This document shows, piece after piece, positions 30,845 to 39,230 of a stretch of DNA of 64,000 nucleotides. Both the position numbers and the translations under genes were made by a program. Origin of the DNA: CAIMFV01 sp040757715 (GTDB lineage: Bacteria; Pseudomonadota; Alphaproteobacteria; Caulobacterales; Caulobacteraceae); contig JBFLWS010000008.1 in assembly GCA_040757715.1 (NCBI GenBank), positions 58,363 to 122,362 of the forward strand. Direction: 5' to 3'. How positions within the stretch are numbered: the stretch's first letter is position 1; each line of letters starts with the position of its first letter. A model generated the notes under the pieces. That model had not been told where the DNA came from. It worked only from the letters and a program-made list of their open reading frames with translations, and searched no databases.

Positions 30845-33418
30845 TCAGGCGCGGGCCGCCACCGTTTTGGCCGGCTCAGGCGGCGCCGGCGCGAGGGCCG
30901 ACAGCGCGGCGATCAGCTCCATCTTGTCGATGGGCTTGGCGGCGGCGCCGTTCATGCCCGCAGCCTTGCAGGCCTTGAGCTGCTCCGGCGTCGTGTCGCC
31001 GGTCAGGGCGATGATCGGCAGGGTCGCCAGGCCGAGCTCGGCGCGGATGCGCCGCGTGGTCTCCAAGCCGTCCATGTCCGGCATGCGCACGTCCATGAGC
31101 ACCACGTCGAACGGGGTGTGGGCGAGGATATCCAGCGCCGCGCGCCCACTTTCCACCGCCGTGACCTCGCAGCCGAAGGGTTGCAGCAGCAGGCTCGCCA
31201 CCTGGCGATTGACCGGGTGATCGTCCACCACCAGCACCCGCAGGCCGTTCAGCGCGTCCAAATTCTGCGGCTCGCTTGCGTTCTGGGTCTCAGCCGCTTC
31301 CGCCAAGGCTGGACCGGCGAGGAAGGTCAAGGTGAAGGTGGAGCCGGCGCCCGGCGCGCTGACCACGCTCACCTCGCCGCCCATAAGCCGCGCGAGCTGG
31401 CGGGTGATGTTGAGGCCAAGGCCTGTACCGCCGAAATCGCGACTGGTGGAGGCGTCGGCCTGGGTGAAGGCTGAGAACAGCTTGTCCATCACCTCGGGGC
31501 TCATGCCGACGCCGGTGTCAGCGACTTTGATCGTCACCTGCGTCTGCCCGCCAAGGCCTGCCGGCGCGGCCGACAAGCTCACCGTGACACCGCCGACCTT
31601 GGTGAACTTCAAGGCGTTGGAGACCAGATTAGCTAGACACTGACGCACCCGCACCGGATCGAAGCTGAGCCGCGCCGGCGCTTCGCCTTCGGTCTGGAAG
31701 CGAAGATCGAGCCCCTTGGCTTCGGCGTTCGCCGCATAGAGGCGCAGGGTGCGCCGGCAGGCGTCGGCGAGATCGCCCGTCACGGGGGCGATTTCGAGCT
31801 TGCCGGCCTCGATCTTGGCGAGATCGAGAATATCGTTGAGCAGGCAGAGCAGAACGTCCCCGGACTCCAGCAGAGCGGCCAATTGTTCCGTCTGCGCCGG
31901 CGTCAGCGAATCCTGGCGAAGGGCCCCGGCCATGCCAAGCATGCCGTTCAGCGGCGTGCGCAATTCGTGACTGAGCATGGCCACGAAGCGCGACTTGGCG
32001 GCATTGGCCGCGTCCGCCTGATCGCGCGCCTCGTGCAAGCGCCGCGACATGCGGGTCTGTTGCAGCGCCCAGCCCAAGCCCATGACCGCCAAGACGGCCA
32101 GCAAGGCCGTGGCGAGGGTGCTGGCCGTGGTCAGACGCCGGCCGAGTTCGACGTCCTTCTCCAGCCGGGCGCTTTCATCGCGTTTGGCGCCCAGCTCGGC
32201 CTGTAGCGCCTTGGAGATGTCGGTGATGCGTTGCTGCTGATCCGCTTTCAGATCTCGCAGGACCGCCCGCTCCCAGCGGAGCAAATGGTCGTACGCCGCG
32301 GCGTCGCGACCTTGCGCGTGTTCGAGCAGGGCTTGGCTGTAGAGATCGTCCTCGGGGTTCGGCTGGGCCAGACGCACCGCAGCGCGGGCGACGCGTTCGG
32401 CGTCCGCCTGCGCGCCCGCCAGATCGCCGAGTTCAGCGCGCGCGTCGCGGCGCATCCGCAACGCTTCGATCGCCCAGGTGTTGGCTGGGGCGTCCACCTT
32501 CGCGGCGATGTCGTGAAGACAGCCTAGCACCTCGGCCGGTCTGTCGCGCTTGGAGGCGATGGCGGCGCAGAGGACGCGGTTGAAGAACTGTGCGTTCGGC
32601 CCGCCGGAGGTGGCGATCAGCTTGGCGTGCAGCCGTTGCAGGCGTTCGGCGGCGGCGTAATTGCGCGCGAACGCTTCCTCCATGGCCAGATTATAGACGA
32701 GCTCGGCGTCCTGGCTGGCCGCGCCGAGCCGCCGGCTGAGCGTCCCCGCCTGCACCAGGTGATCGATGGCCGCGTCGTGGTCGCCAAGGTCGGACAGAGC
32801 GCTGGCCAGCACCTCGTGGGCGATGATCTCCATGGGCAGCGCTTCTGGACGCGCGCCCCGCAGGTCCTTGATCAGGGCCTCGCCCACCGTGGCCGCGCGG
32901 GCCCATTGGGCGTGATGGTTCGCATAGCGCAGCTCCTGCAGCTCGGCCACGCGTCGCAGGTTCGGGCCGTGGCCGGTCTTGTAGGCGAGCCAGGCCTCCG
33001 GCGAGGCCTCCGCGCGCCGTCCCTCTACATCGCGCCCATAGATGAGGCGGATCAGGTCCGCCAAGTCCTTCAGCTCCCGATCCTGCCGCGCCCTGGCGGC
33101 GGTCTCGATGGTCAGAAGCCAGCGGTTGAGATCGGCGGGGGCCGCGTTGCGCGCATAGTAGTCGAGCGCCCGCCAGGCGCCGAAGAAGCGCGTCTCACCG
33201 GTCGAGGCGAGGGCTTGGCGGCCGACCTCCTCCACCATGGCGGGCTTCAGGCGGCCCGGATGGGCTTCAATGCTGCGGATCAGCTGATCGAGCGCGGCGG
33301 CGTCCCGCGCCACCGGCGCAAGCGGCGGGGCGGCGGTTCCGGCGGCGGATCCCGCCAGCAACGTGCAGGCGACCGCCAGGATCAACGCCTTCGGAGCCAG
33401 GGACGCTTTCGCAGACAT
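30845..33418 (-). CDS. Hybrid histidine kinase with periplasmic TPR-like sensor
   Basis: A protein of 857 residues. A signal peptide (about 1-29, ending GSAAGTAA) is followed by about 390 residues of helical TPR-like repeats such as LSDLGDHDAAIDHLVQAGTL and NYAAAERLQRLHAK. A short coiled coil and one membrane helix come next (about 434-453). The cytoplasmic part has HisKA with SHELRTPLNG (His near 481), HATPase (NLVSNALKF, GGTGLGLNITRQ) and a receiver (VVLMDVRMPDMDG, Asp near 773). The receiver shows internal phosphorelay, and a partner phosphotransfer protein must be elsewhere. The TPR part may sense a periplasmic protein or peptide, which is an inference. Confidence 0.9.
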   Translation of the reverse strand: MSAKASLAPKALILAVACTLLAGSAAGTAAPPLAPVARDAAALDQLIRSIEAHPGRLKPAMVEEVGRQALASTGETRFFGAWRALDYYARNAAPADLNRWLLTIETAARARQDRELKDLADLIRLIYGRDVEGRRAEASPEAWLAYKTGHGPNLRRVAELQELRYANHHAQWARAATVGEALIKDLRGARPEALPMEIIAHEVLASALSDLGDHDAAIDHLVQAGTLSRRLGAASQDAELVYNLAMEEAFARNYAAAERLQRLHAKLIATSGGPNAQFFNRVLCAAIASKRDRPAEVLGCLHDIAAKVDAPANTWAIEALRMRRDARAELGDLAGAQADAERVARAAVRLAQPNPEDDLYSQALLEHAQGRDAAAYDHLLRWERAVLRDLKADQQQRITDISKALQAELGAKRDESARLEKDVELGRRLTTASTLATALLAVLAVMGLGWALQQTRMSRRLHEARDQADAANAAKSRFVAMLSHELRTPLNGMLGMAGALRQDSLTPAQTEQLAALLESGDVLLCLLNDILDLAKIEAGKLEIAPVTGDLADACRRTLRLYAANAEAKGLDLRFQTEGEAPARLSFDPVRVRQCLANLVSNALKFTKVGGVTVSLSAAPAGLGGQTQVTIKVADTGVGMSPEVMDKLFSAFTQADASTSRDFGGTGLGLNITRQLARLMGGEVSVVSAPGAGSTFTLTFLAGPALAEAAETQNASEPQNLDALNGLRVLVVDDHPVNRQVASLLLQPFGCEVTAVESGRAALDILAHTPFDVVLMDVRMPDMDGLETTRRIRAELGLATLPIIALTGDTTPEQLKACKAAGMNGAAAKPIDKMELIAALSALAPAPPEPAKTVAARA

Positions 33419-33554
33419 GCCGCGACCCGATCGTTTCGGTTTAGTTCCCGCAACTATCGCCCATAGGTGTTAATATGCCGCGTATGCGCGGCCTAGTCCT
33501 GTAACTCGCCCAGCCAAGATCACTCAGACGCGAATGGCGTTTTCGTACGCCACG

Positions 33555-33562
33555 TTGTACAA
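33555..33562. promoter_or_regulatory. TTGTACAA palindrome, likely toxin-antitoxin operator
   Basis: A perfect palindrome eight bases before the antitoxin ATG. Its core TGTACA is the hexamer bound by YefM-YoeB in the E. coli operator, so autorepression by the encoded pair is expected. A second GTAC-centred site (CGTACG, 33544-33549) lies just upstream at roughly one helical turn. Confidence 0.65.
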
Positions 33563-33569
33563 GTCCGCC

Positions 33570-33839
33570 ATGAAGAGCGCCGCCATCGACGTCACCACCT
33601 ATTCCGAAGCCCGCCAGAACCTGAAGGCGGTGATGGACCGCGTGGTGGAAGACCGCCTGCCGGTGGTTATCAGCCGCCGCAACGCGGAGCCGGTGGTGAT
33701 GATCTCTCTGTCGGAGTGGAACAGCTGGCAGGAGACGCAATATCTGCGCGCCAGCGACGCCAATCGCCGCGCCCTCGACGCCGCCATCGCTGAACTGGAT
33801 CAGGGCGAGGTGGTGGAGCATCCCCCGGCCAAGCCGTGA
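33570..33839 (+). CDS. yefM: YefM/Phd-family antitoxin
   Basis: An antitoxin of 89 residues. The start is the ATG at 33570 (MKSAAIDVTTYSEARQNL). The N-terminal half is a Phd/YefM DNA-binding fold (YSEARQNLKAVMDRVVEDR, then PVVISRRNAEPVVMISLSEW), and the acidic tail (LDQGEVVEHPP) is the part expected to wrap and block the toxin. A TTGTACAA operator lies just before it, and the YoeB-type toxin follows, which settles the identity. Confidence 0.92.
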   Translation: MKSAAIDVTTYSEARQNLKAVMDRVVEDRLPVVISRRNAEPVVMISLSEWNSWQETQYLRASDANRRALDAAIAELDQGEVVEHPPAKP

Positions 33840-33861
33840 AGGTCGCCAAGCCTTGAAAGTG
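33828..33861 (+). repeat. 17-bp imperfect tandem duplication at antitoxin/toxin junction
   Basis: Bases 33828-33844 and 33845-33861 agree at 14 of 17 positions (GCCAAGCCGTGAAGGTC against GCCAAGCCTTGAAAGTG). The first copy carries the antitoxin stop and a GTG that overlaps it. The second carries the TTG used as toxin start. The GTG of the first copy now runs into a stop after six codons. Confidence 0.7.
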
Positions 33862-34125
33862 ATTTGGGCCGCCTCAGCCTGGAGCGATTACCTGCGCTGG
33901 CAGGATGAGGACCAAAAGCAGGCGCGCAAGATCAATCGGCTGATCGAGGACATCCGTCGCTCGCCTTTTGAAGGCCTCGGCAAGCCTGAGCCGCTGAAGG
34001 AGAACTGGTCGGGCTTCTGGTCCCGCCGGATCGATGGCGAGCACCGGCTCGTCTATCGCATCGCCGGCGCCGGCGCCGGCGGCGAGCAGCGGGTGGAAAT
34101 CGCCCAGTGCCGCTATCACTATTAA
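33853..34125 (+). CDS. yoeB: YoeB/Txe-family mRNA interferase toxin
   Basis: A ribosome-dependent endoribonuclease of 90 residues. The catalytic residues of YoeB are in place: Glu46 (PEPLKEN), Arg65 (DGEHRLVYR) and the terminal His89-Tyr90 (CRYHY). A nine-residue Gly/Ala-rich loop (AGAGAGGEQ) between the last strands is longer than in E. coli YoeB. The start is a TTG, about ten bases after GAAGGT. A weak start suits translational coupling to the antitoxin, as does the short gap of 13 bases. Confidence 0.92.
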   Translation: MKVIWAASAWSDYLRWQDEDQKQARKINRLIEDIRRSPFEGLGKPEPLKENWSGFWSRRIDGEHRLVYRIAGAGAGGEQRVEIAQCRYHY

Positions 34126-34150
34126 GGGCGCGCGAGCCCCCCTCCATCCC

Positions 34151-35683
34151 CTACAGTGGGATGTTGTCGTGCTTCTTCCAGGGGTTTTCGAGCTTCTTGG
34201 TCTTCAGCGACTTTAGGGCTCGCACCAGGCGGCGGCGAGTGCCGTGGGGCATGATCACGTCGTCGATATAGCCGCGCTGCGCGGCCACGAAGGGATTGGC
34301 GAAGCGGGTCTTGTACTCGGCCTCGCGGGCGGCCAGGGCCTCAGGGTCCTTGGCTTCGGCCCGGAAAATGATCTCCACCGCCCCCTTGGCGCCCATCACC
34401 GCGATCTCGGCGGTGGGCCAAGCGTAGTTGATGTCGCCGCGCAGGTGCTTGGAGCTCATCACGTCATAGGCGCCGCCATAGGCCTTGCGGGTGATGACGG
34501 TGATCTTCGGCACGGTGGCCTCGGTGTAGGCGAACAGGAGCTTGGCGCCGTGCTTGATCAGCCCGCCGTACTCCTGCTTGGTCCCCGGCATGAAGCCCGG
34601 CACGTCCACGAAGGTGATGATGGGGATGTTGAAGGCGTCGCAGAAGCGCACGAAGCGGGCGGCCTTGCGGCTGGCGTCGATGTCCAAGACCCCGGCCAGC
34701 ACCTGCGGCTGGTTGGCAACCACGCCCACGGTCTCGCCGTCTAGGCGCGCGAAGCCGGTGATGATGTTCTTGGCGTAATCGGCGGCGATTTCAAAAAAAT
34801 CCGCCTCGTCCACGACCTTCAGGATCAGCTCCTTCATGTCGTAGGGCTTGTTGGGGTTCGACGGCACCAGGGTGTCGAGGGACATTTCCGGACGTTCGGC
34901 GTCGTCGAAGCTCTCGCGCACCGGCGGCTTTTCGCGGTTGGAGAGGGGCAGGAAGTCGATCAGACGACGCACCTGAGTCAGGGCCTCAAGATCGTTGTCG
35001 AAGGCGCCTTCGGCGACGCCGGACTTCATGGCGTGGACCCGCGCGCCGCCGAGGTCCTCGTGGGTCACGGTCTCGTTGGTGACGGTCTTCACCACGTCCG
35101 GGCCGGTCACGTACATGTAGCTTGTGTTCTTCACCATGAAGATGAAGTCGGTCATGGCCGGCGAATAGACGTCGCCGCCGGCGCAGGGGCCCATGATGAC
35201 GCTGATCTGCGGGATCACGCCCGAGGAGAGCACGTTCTCCACGAAGATGTCGGCGTATCCAGCGAGGCTGTCCACGCCTTCCTGGATGCGAGCGCCGCCG
35301 GCGTCGAACAGGCCCACCACCGGCGCGCCCACCTTGGCCGCCATGCGCTGCACCTTCACGATCTTGGAGGCGTGGGCGAGGCTCAGGGAGCCGCCGAACA
35401 CGGTGAAGTCCTTGGAGAACACATAGACCACCCGGCCGTTCACCGTGCCCCAGCCGGTGACCACGCCGTCGCCGGGGATCTTCTGGTCTTCCATGCCGAA
35501 GTCGGCGCAGCGGTGCTCGACGAACATGTCGAACTCTTCGAACGAGCCCTCGTCCAGCAGCACCTCGATGCGTTCGCGGGCGGTGAGCTTGCCCTTGGCG
35601 TGCTGGGCCTGGATGCGGCGCTCGCCGCCGCCCTCACGGGCCCGGTCGCGGCGCTCGGCCAGTTCGTCGATGATGTGCTGCAC
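34151..35683 (-). CDS. pccB: Propionyl-CoA carboxylase beta subunit
   Basis: The carboxyltransferase subunit, which moves a carboxyl group from biotin to propionyl-CoA to form methylmalonyl-CoA. At 510 residues it has the family length. The start is GTG 35683 (MQHIIDELAERR), with a perfect AAGGAG six bases before it; the in-frame TTG farther up is ruled out by this. Family motifs: AQHAKGKLTARERIEVLLD, GLFDAGGARIQEGV, SVIMGPCAGGDVYSPAMTDF, FVDVPGFMPGTKQEYGGLI and RKAYGGAYDVMSSKHLRGD. The biotin-carrying alpha subunit is not in the window. Acetyl-CoA carboxylase of the same fold is possible but less likely. Confidence 0.93.
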   Translation of the reverse strand: MQHIIDELAERRDRAREGGGERRIQAQHAKGKLTARERIEVLLDEGSFEEFDMFVEHRCADFGMEDQKIPGDGVVTGWGTVNGRVVYVFSKDFTVFGGSLSLAHASKIVKVQRMAAKVGAPVVGLFDAGGARIQEGVDSLAGYADIFVENVLSSGVIPQISVIMGPCAGGDVYSPAMTDFIFMVKNTSYMYVTGPDVVKTVTNETVTHEDLGGARVHAMKSGVAEGAFDNDLEALTQVRRLIDFLPLSNREKPPVRESFDDAERPEMSLDTLVPSNPNKPYDMKELILKVVDEADFFEIAADYAKNIITGFARLDGETVGVVANQPQVLAGVLDIDASRKAARFVRFCDAFNIPIITFVDVPGFMPGTKQEYGGLIKHGAKLLFAYTEATVPKITVITRKAYGGAYDVMSSKHLRGDINYAWPTAEIAVMGAKGAVEIIFRAEAKDPEALAAREAEYKTRFANPFVAAQRGYIDDVIMPHGTRRRLVRALKSLKTKKLENPWKKHDNIPL

Positions 35684-35797
35684 CGATCGCTCCTTCGGCG
35701 TCAATTCGTCAGTTGGGCAAGGGTCCTAGAGAACCCGGCGCGGCCTGACAAGCATCCGTGAACGGATCGGCCTGCGACTTTGGGCTCTGGAATGGGG

Positions 35798-36526
35798 TTA
35801 AATTTGCCGCAGGGCGGCGAACCAGGCCCCGATCATGCACGCTTCTTGCGCCCGCGCGGCGGTGCGCAAGGCCGCTTCCTCGTCCACGCCCCAACGCTCC
35901 TCCTGGAAGGCCTCGTCGAGGCGCGAGAGCTCGTGCGCCGTCACGGCGTCCAGCGCCCCCTTCATCACCGCGAAGGCCAGCACGGCCGAACCATAAAGGG
36001 CGGTGGCGAAGGCGAGGCCGGAGAGGGCGAAGTCCTCCAGCGCCGCGGCGTCGCGGGCGGCCTTTTCCAGCGACTCCTCCGGCTGCGGGTGATGCATGAT
36101 CCCGGCGGCCACGTGCAGCTGGATGTCGAGCGCAGCGTCGGCCCAGGCGAGCCACGGGTCCCAGGCGTCCTTTTGCCGCGCCGCCAGGGCTTCGGGGGCA
36201 TCGGCGCGGTAGCACAGCAGGTCGCTGCCGGCGTAGCGCGCCACCTCCGCCGCCAGGGCCTGGTGCGCGTCCGCGGCCCGATCAAGGGCGGTGAAGGCGA
36301 GCCGCGTGGCTGGCATCGCATTGAAATCAATCAGTTCGCCCTGATTGTTCCACTCTTCTGCCAAGAGCTGGGCCAGCCCCACCGTGGGGACGGCGAGCGG
36401 CTTCCCCGACGGACTCTTCGCCACCCTACCGTCGAGGGTCACGGCGAAGGCGTCGCCCTCGGGCCGCACCGCGGCGAGGCGATAGAATTTCCGGGGCTTC
36501 GGCTTTGGCGGTTCGGTATCGTTCAT
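35798..36526 (-). CDS. ATP12-family F1-ATPase assembly chaperone
   Basis: A chaperone of 242 residues that, by homology with mitochondrial ATP12, binds the F1 alpha subunit during ATP synthase assembly. Conserved parts: RKFYRLAAV, FAVTLDGRVAKSPSGKPLAVP, LAEEWNNQGELIDFNAMPATRLAFTA, YAGSDLLCYRA and a final EEERWG-like QEERWGVDEEA. ATP12 in bacteria is confined mainly to alphaproteobacteria, which supports the placement of the organism. No ATP synthase gene is adjacent. Confidence 0.93.
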   Translation of the reverse strand: MNDTEPPKPKPRKFYRLAAVRPEGDAFAVTLDGRVAKSPSGKPLAVPTVGLAQLLAEEWNNQGELIDFNAMPATRLAFTALDRAADAHQALAAEVARYAGSDLLCYRADAPEALAARQKDAWDPWLAWADAALDIQLHVAAGIMHHPQPEESLEKAARDAAALEDFALSGLAFATALYGSAVLAFAVMKGALDAVTAHELSRLDEAFQEERWGVDEEAALRTAARAQEACMIGAWFAALRQI

Positions 36527-36583
36527 ATTGCGCGTGCCTTAGTCGCCAGCGACGGAGGCGGCCAGTCCTTTGCGTTCCCATAA

Positions 36584-36624
36584 CAGAGGCGCTTCCTCAG
36601 CAGAGGCCCCTCTTTAGCAGAGGC
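36584..36624. repeat. Three CAGAGGC direct repeats at 17-bp spacing
   Basis: CAGAGGC begins at 36584, 36601 and 36618, each inside a similar 17-base unit (the first two agree in most positions). The array lies in the promoter region between the divergent ATP12 and DUF1800 genes and could bind a regulator or be a slipped-strand duplication. Confidence 0.6.
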
Positions 36625-36657
36625 TTTGGCGGGCGTCGCGACGGAGTGAGACATCGG

Positions 36658-38052
36658 ATGAGCAATTCTCCCCCGGCCTTTTCCTCAGAGCTGACGGCCA
36701 GCGTCGCCGTCACCCGCTTCGGTCTCGGCGCCCGGCCCGGCGAGCTCGGCAAGGTGAAGGCCGATCCGCAAGGCTGGCTCCTCGCCCAGATCCGCCGCGA
36801 GGGCGCGGATCTTCCTGTGGGCCTCGACGGCGCGCCGTTCAAATCGACGCCCGAGCGCTTCGCCGAGTTCCGCGCCTATCGCGAGGCCATCAAGGCCGCC
36901 GGCGCCGACGAGGACGCCCGCAAGGCCGCTCGCCAGCCCTATAACACCATCGTCGCCGACGAGATGCTGGGGCGGGTGCGGCTCGGCTGTCTCACCGAGG
37001 CCGGCTTTCGCGAGCGCTGGTCGCTGTTCTGGCTCAATCACTTCACCGTCAGCGCGGTGAAGGGCGAGGAGGAGGCCGCGCTGGTCTCCGCCTTCGACCG
37101 CGAGGCCATCCGCCCCAACGTGTTCCGCCGCTTCGAGGAGCTGTTGCTGGCTTCCAGCCGACATCCCGGCATGCTCATCTATCTCGATCAGCAGCAGTCG
37201 GCGGGACCGAACAGCCTGGCGGGCCTGCGCCGCAACATGGGCCTGAATGAGAACCTCGCCCGGGAAATTCTCGAGCTGCACACGGTGGGCGCCGACGCCG
37301 GCTACACCCAAGGCGATGTCACCGAGTTCGCCCGCGCCCTCACCGGCTGGTCCATTGGCCGCAAGGACGCGCCCGGCGAGAGCGAGGGCCGCTTCATGTT
37401 CCGCCCGCAACTGCACGAGCCGGGGCGGCGGCGGGTGTTCGGCAACTCCTATTCCGACAGCGGCGAGGAGCAGGCCCGCAATGTCCTCGCCGAGCTGGCG
37501 AACCACCCGAAAACCGCCCGGCGGATCGCCTTCAAGCTCGCCGCGCATTTCGTCGCGGACACGCCGCCGCCAAGCTTGGTGGACCGGCTGGAGAAGCGCT
37601 TCCGCGACACTCATGGCGACCTCGCCGAACTCGCCCGCACCCTCGTGACTTCGCCCGAGGCCTGGCCTCCTGAGGCGGCCAAGTTCAAGACCCCCGACGA
37701 GTTCCTGGTGTCGGCCTATCGCGCCGCAGGCCAGGCGCCCATCCTCGCCCCGCGGGAGGTGGTGCAGCCCCTGACCCAGCTCGGCCAGCGGCCCTATTCC
37801 GCCCCGCAGCCCAACGGCTGGCCGGACGTGGCTGTCGCCTGGGCCGCGCCCGGGGCCATGATCAAGCGCCTGGAATGGGCTGACGCCTTCGCCTCAGCCT
37901 ACGCGCCGCAGAGCGCCTTTCCCGACGCCGTGGCCCTGGAGGCCCTCGGCCCCCGCCTCCGCCCCAACACACTCGCCGCCATCCACCGGGCCGAGTCCCG
38001 CAAGGAAGGCTTCACCGTGCTCCTGATGTCGCCGGAGTTCCAACGCCGATGA
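36658..38052 (+). CDS. DUF1800 domain protein
   Basis: A protein of 464 residues started at ATG 36658 (MSNSPPAFSSEL). The family signs are an early TRFGLGARPGELGKVKADPQGWLLAQI, the central ERWSLFWLNHFTVS, MLIYLDQQQSAGPNSLAGLRR, NENLAREILELHTVGAD-type helix and a later WGWPDVA-like PNGWPDVAVAW. DUF1800 proteins have no settled biochemical role. They are regularly encoded next to DUF1501 proteins, as here, and the two overlap by four bases. No signal peptide is visible with this start. Confidence 0.9.
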   Translation: MSNSPPAFSSELTASVAVTRFGLGARPGELGKVKADPQGWLLAQIRREGADLPVGLDGAPFKSTPERFAEFRAYREAIKAAGADEDARKAARQPYNTIVADEMLGRVRLGCLTEAGFRERWSLFWLNHFTVSAVKGEEEAALVSAFDREAIRPNVFRRFEELLLASSRHPGMLIYLDQQQSAGPNSLAGLRRNMGLNENLAREILELHTVGADAGYTQGDVTEFARALTGWSIGRKDAPGESEGRFMFRPQLHEPGRRRVFGNSYSDSGEEQARNVLAELANHPKTARRIAFKLAAHFVADTPPPSLVDRLEKRFRDTHGDLAELARTLVTSPEAWPPEAAKFKTPDEFLVSAYRAAGQAPILAPREVVQPLTQLGQRPYSAPQPNGWPDVAVAWAAPGAMIKRLEWADAFASAYAPQSAFPDAVALEALGPRLRPNTLAAIHRAESRKEGFTVLLMSPEFQRR

Positions 38053-39230
38053 CCGCCTCTCGCCTCTCCCGCCGCGCCGCGCTTGGTCTCGGCGCTGGCC
38101 TCTCCGTCAGCTGCTTCGGCCTCGGCGCCGCGGCGGCCGGCGTCACCGATCGCAAGCTGGTGGTGATCGTGCTGCGCGGGGCCATGGACGGCCTCTCCGT
38201 CACGGTGCCCTACGCCGATCCTGATTATGCCGCCCTGCGCGGCGAGATCACCGTGCCCACCGCCACGGTGCAAAAGATCGACGCCCATTTCGGCCTGCAT
38301 CCGCGCCTCGCCAATCTCTACGCCATGACCCAAGCGGGACAGGCGCGCCTCGCCCCCGCCGTGGCCATCCCCCAGCGCATCCGCTCCCATTTCGAGGCGC
38401 AGGACCTGTTGGAAAGCGGCGCGGACCGGCTCTATGGCGCGACCAGCGGCTGGTTGAACCGCACCCTCTCCACCCTGCAGGCCCAGCGTCCCACGAAAGC
38501 TCTCTCCATCGGCGCTCAGGAGCCCTTGATCCTGCGCGGCGCGGCTCGGGCCGAGAGCTGGTCGCCGGGCGGGCCCTTGAACGCCCCCTCCACCCGCGTC
38601 GCCTCCATCCTCATGGACCTCTATGCCGGCGATGCGCTGCTGGGCCCAGCCCTGGCCCAAGGTCTCGCCACCGAAGCCGAGGCCAACGCCATGACCATGG
38701 ACGGCGCGGCCCGTCGAGGTGGCGATCCCAAGGCCGTAGCCGCCGCGGCGGCGCGCTTCCTCGCCGATCCACAAGGGCCGAGCATGGTGGTGCTGTCCCT
38801 GGACGGCTTCGACACCCACGCCAACCAGGGCTCGGACAAGGGCCAGCTGGCCAATCGTCTGGGCGCCCTCGATGACACCCTGGGCGGCCTGCGCGATGGC
38901 CTCGGCGAGCGCTGGAAGGACACCGCCGTGGTGGCGGTCACCGAGTTCGGCCGCACCGCGCGCATCAACGGCACCAAGGGCACCGACCACGGCACCGCTT
39001 CGACGCTCATTCTCGCCGGCGGGGCGCTGAAGCCCGGCGGCCTCATCGGCGACTGGCCGGGCTTGTCGCAAGGCGCCCTGTTCGAGAACCGCGACCTCGC
39101 CCCCACCCTCGACATGCGTCAGGTGTTCAAGGGGCTGTTGATCGACCACCTGGGGGTGGAGCGCAGGGCCGTGGAGGCCAGCGTCTTCCCTGACAGCGCC
39201 CGCGCGCCCGCGCTGCGGGGGATGGTCTAA
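38049..39230 (+). CDS. DUF1501 family protein with Tat-type signal
   Basis: A protein of 393 residues that begins SRLSRRAALGLGAGLSVS, a twin-arginine-type signal, so export in folded form is likely. The mature part follows the DUF1501 pattern, with KLVVIVLRGAMDGLSVTVPY, AQDLLESGA, MVVLSLDGFDTHANQGSDKG, VVAVTEFGRTARINGTKGTDHGTAS and the final GLLIDHLGV. The fold is related to alkaline phosphatases and sulfatases, but a catalytic activity has not been established. It is translationally coupled to DUF1800 (ATGA), and its stop overlaps the stop of the convergent rluC by four bases. Confidence 0.92.
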   Translation: MTASRLSRRAALGLGAGLSVSCFGLGAAAAGVTDRKLVVIVLRGAMDGLSVTVPYADPDYAALRGEITVPTATVQKIDAHFGLHPRLANLYAMTQAGQARLAPAVAIPQRIRSHFEAQDLLESGADRLYGATSGWLNRTLSTLQAQRPTKALSIGAQEPLILRGAARAESWSPGGPLNAPSTRVASILMDLYAGDALLGPALAQGLATEAEANAMTMDGAARRGGDPKAVAAAAARFLADPQGPSMVVLSLDGFDTHANQGSDKGQLANRLGALDDTLGGLRDGLGERWKDTAVVAVTEFGRTARINGTKGTDHGTASTLILAGGALKPGGLIGDWPGLSQGALFENRDLAPTLDMRQVFKGLLIDHLGVERRAVEASVFPDSARAPALRGMV

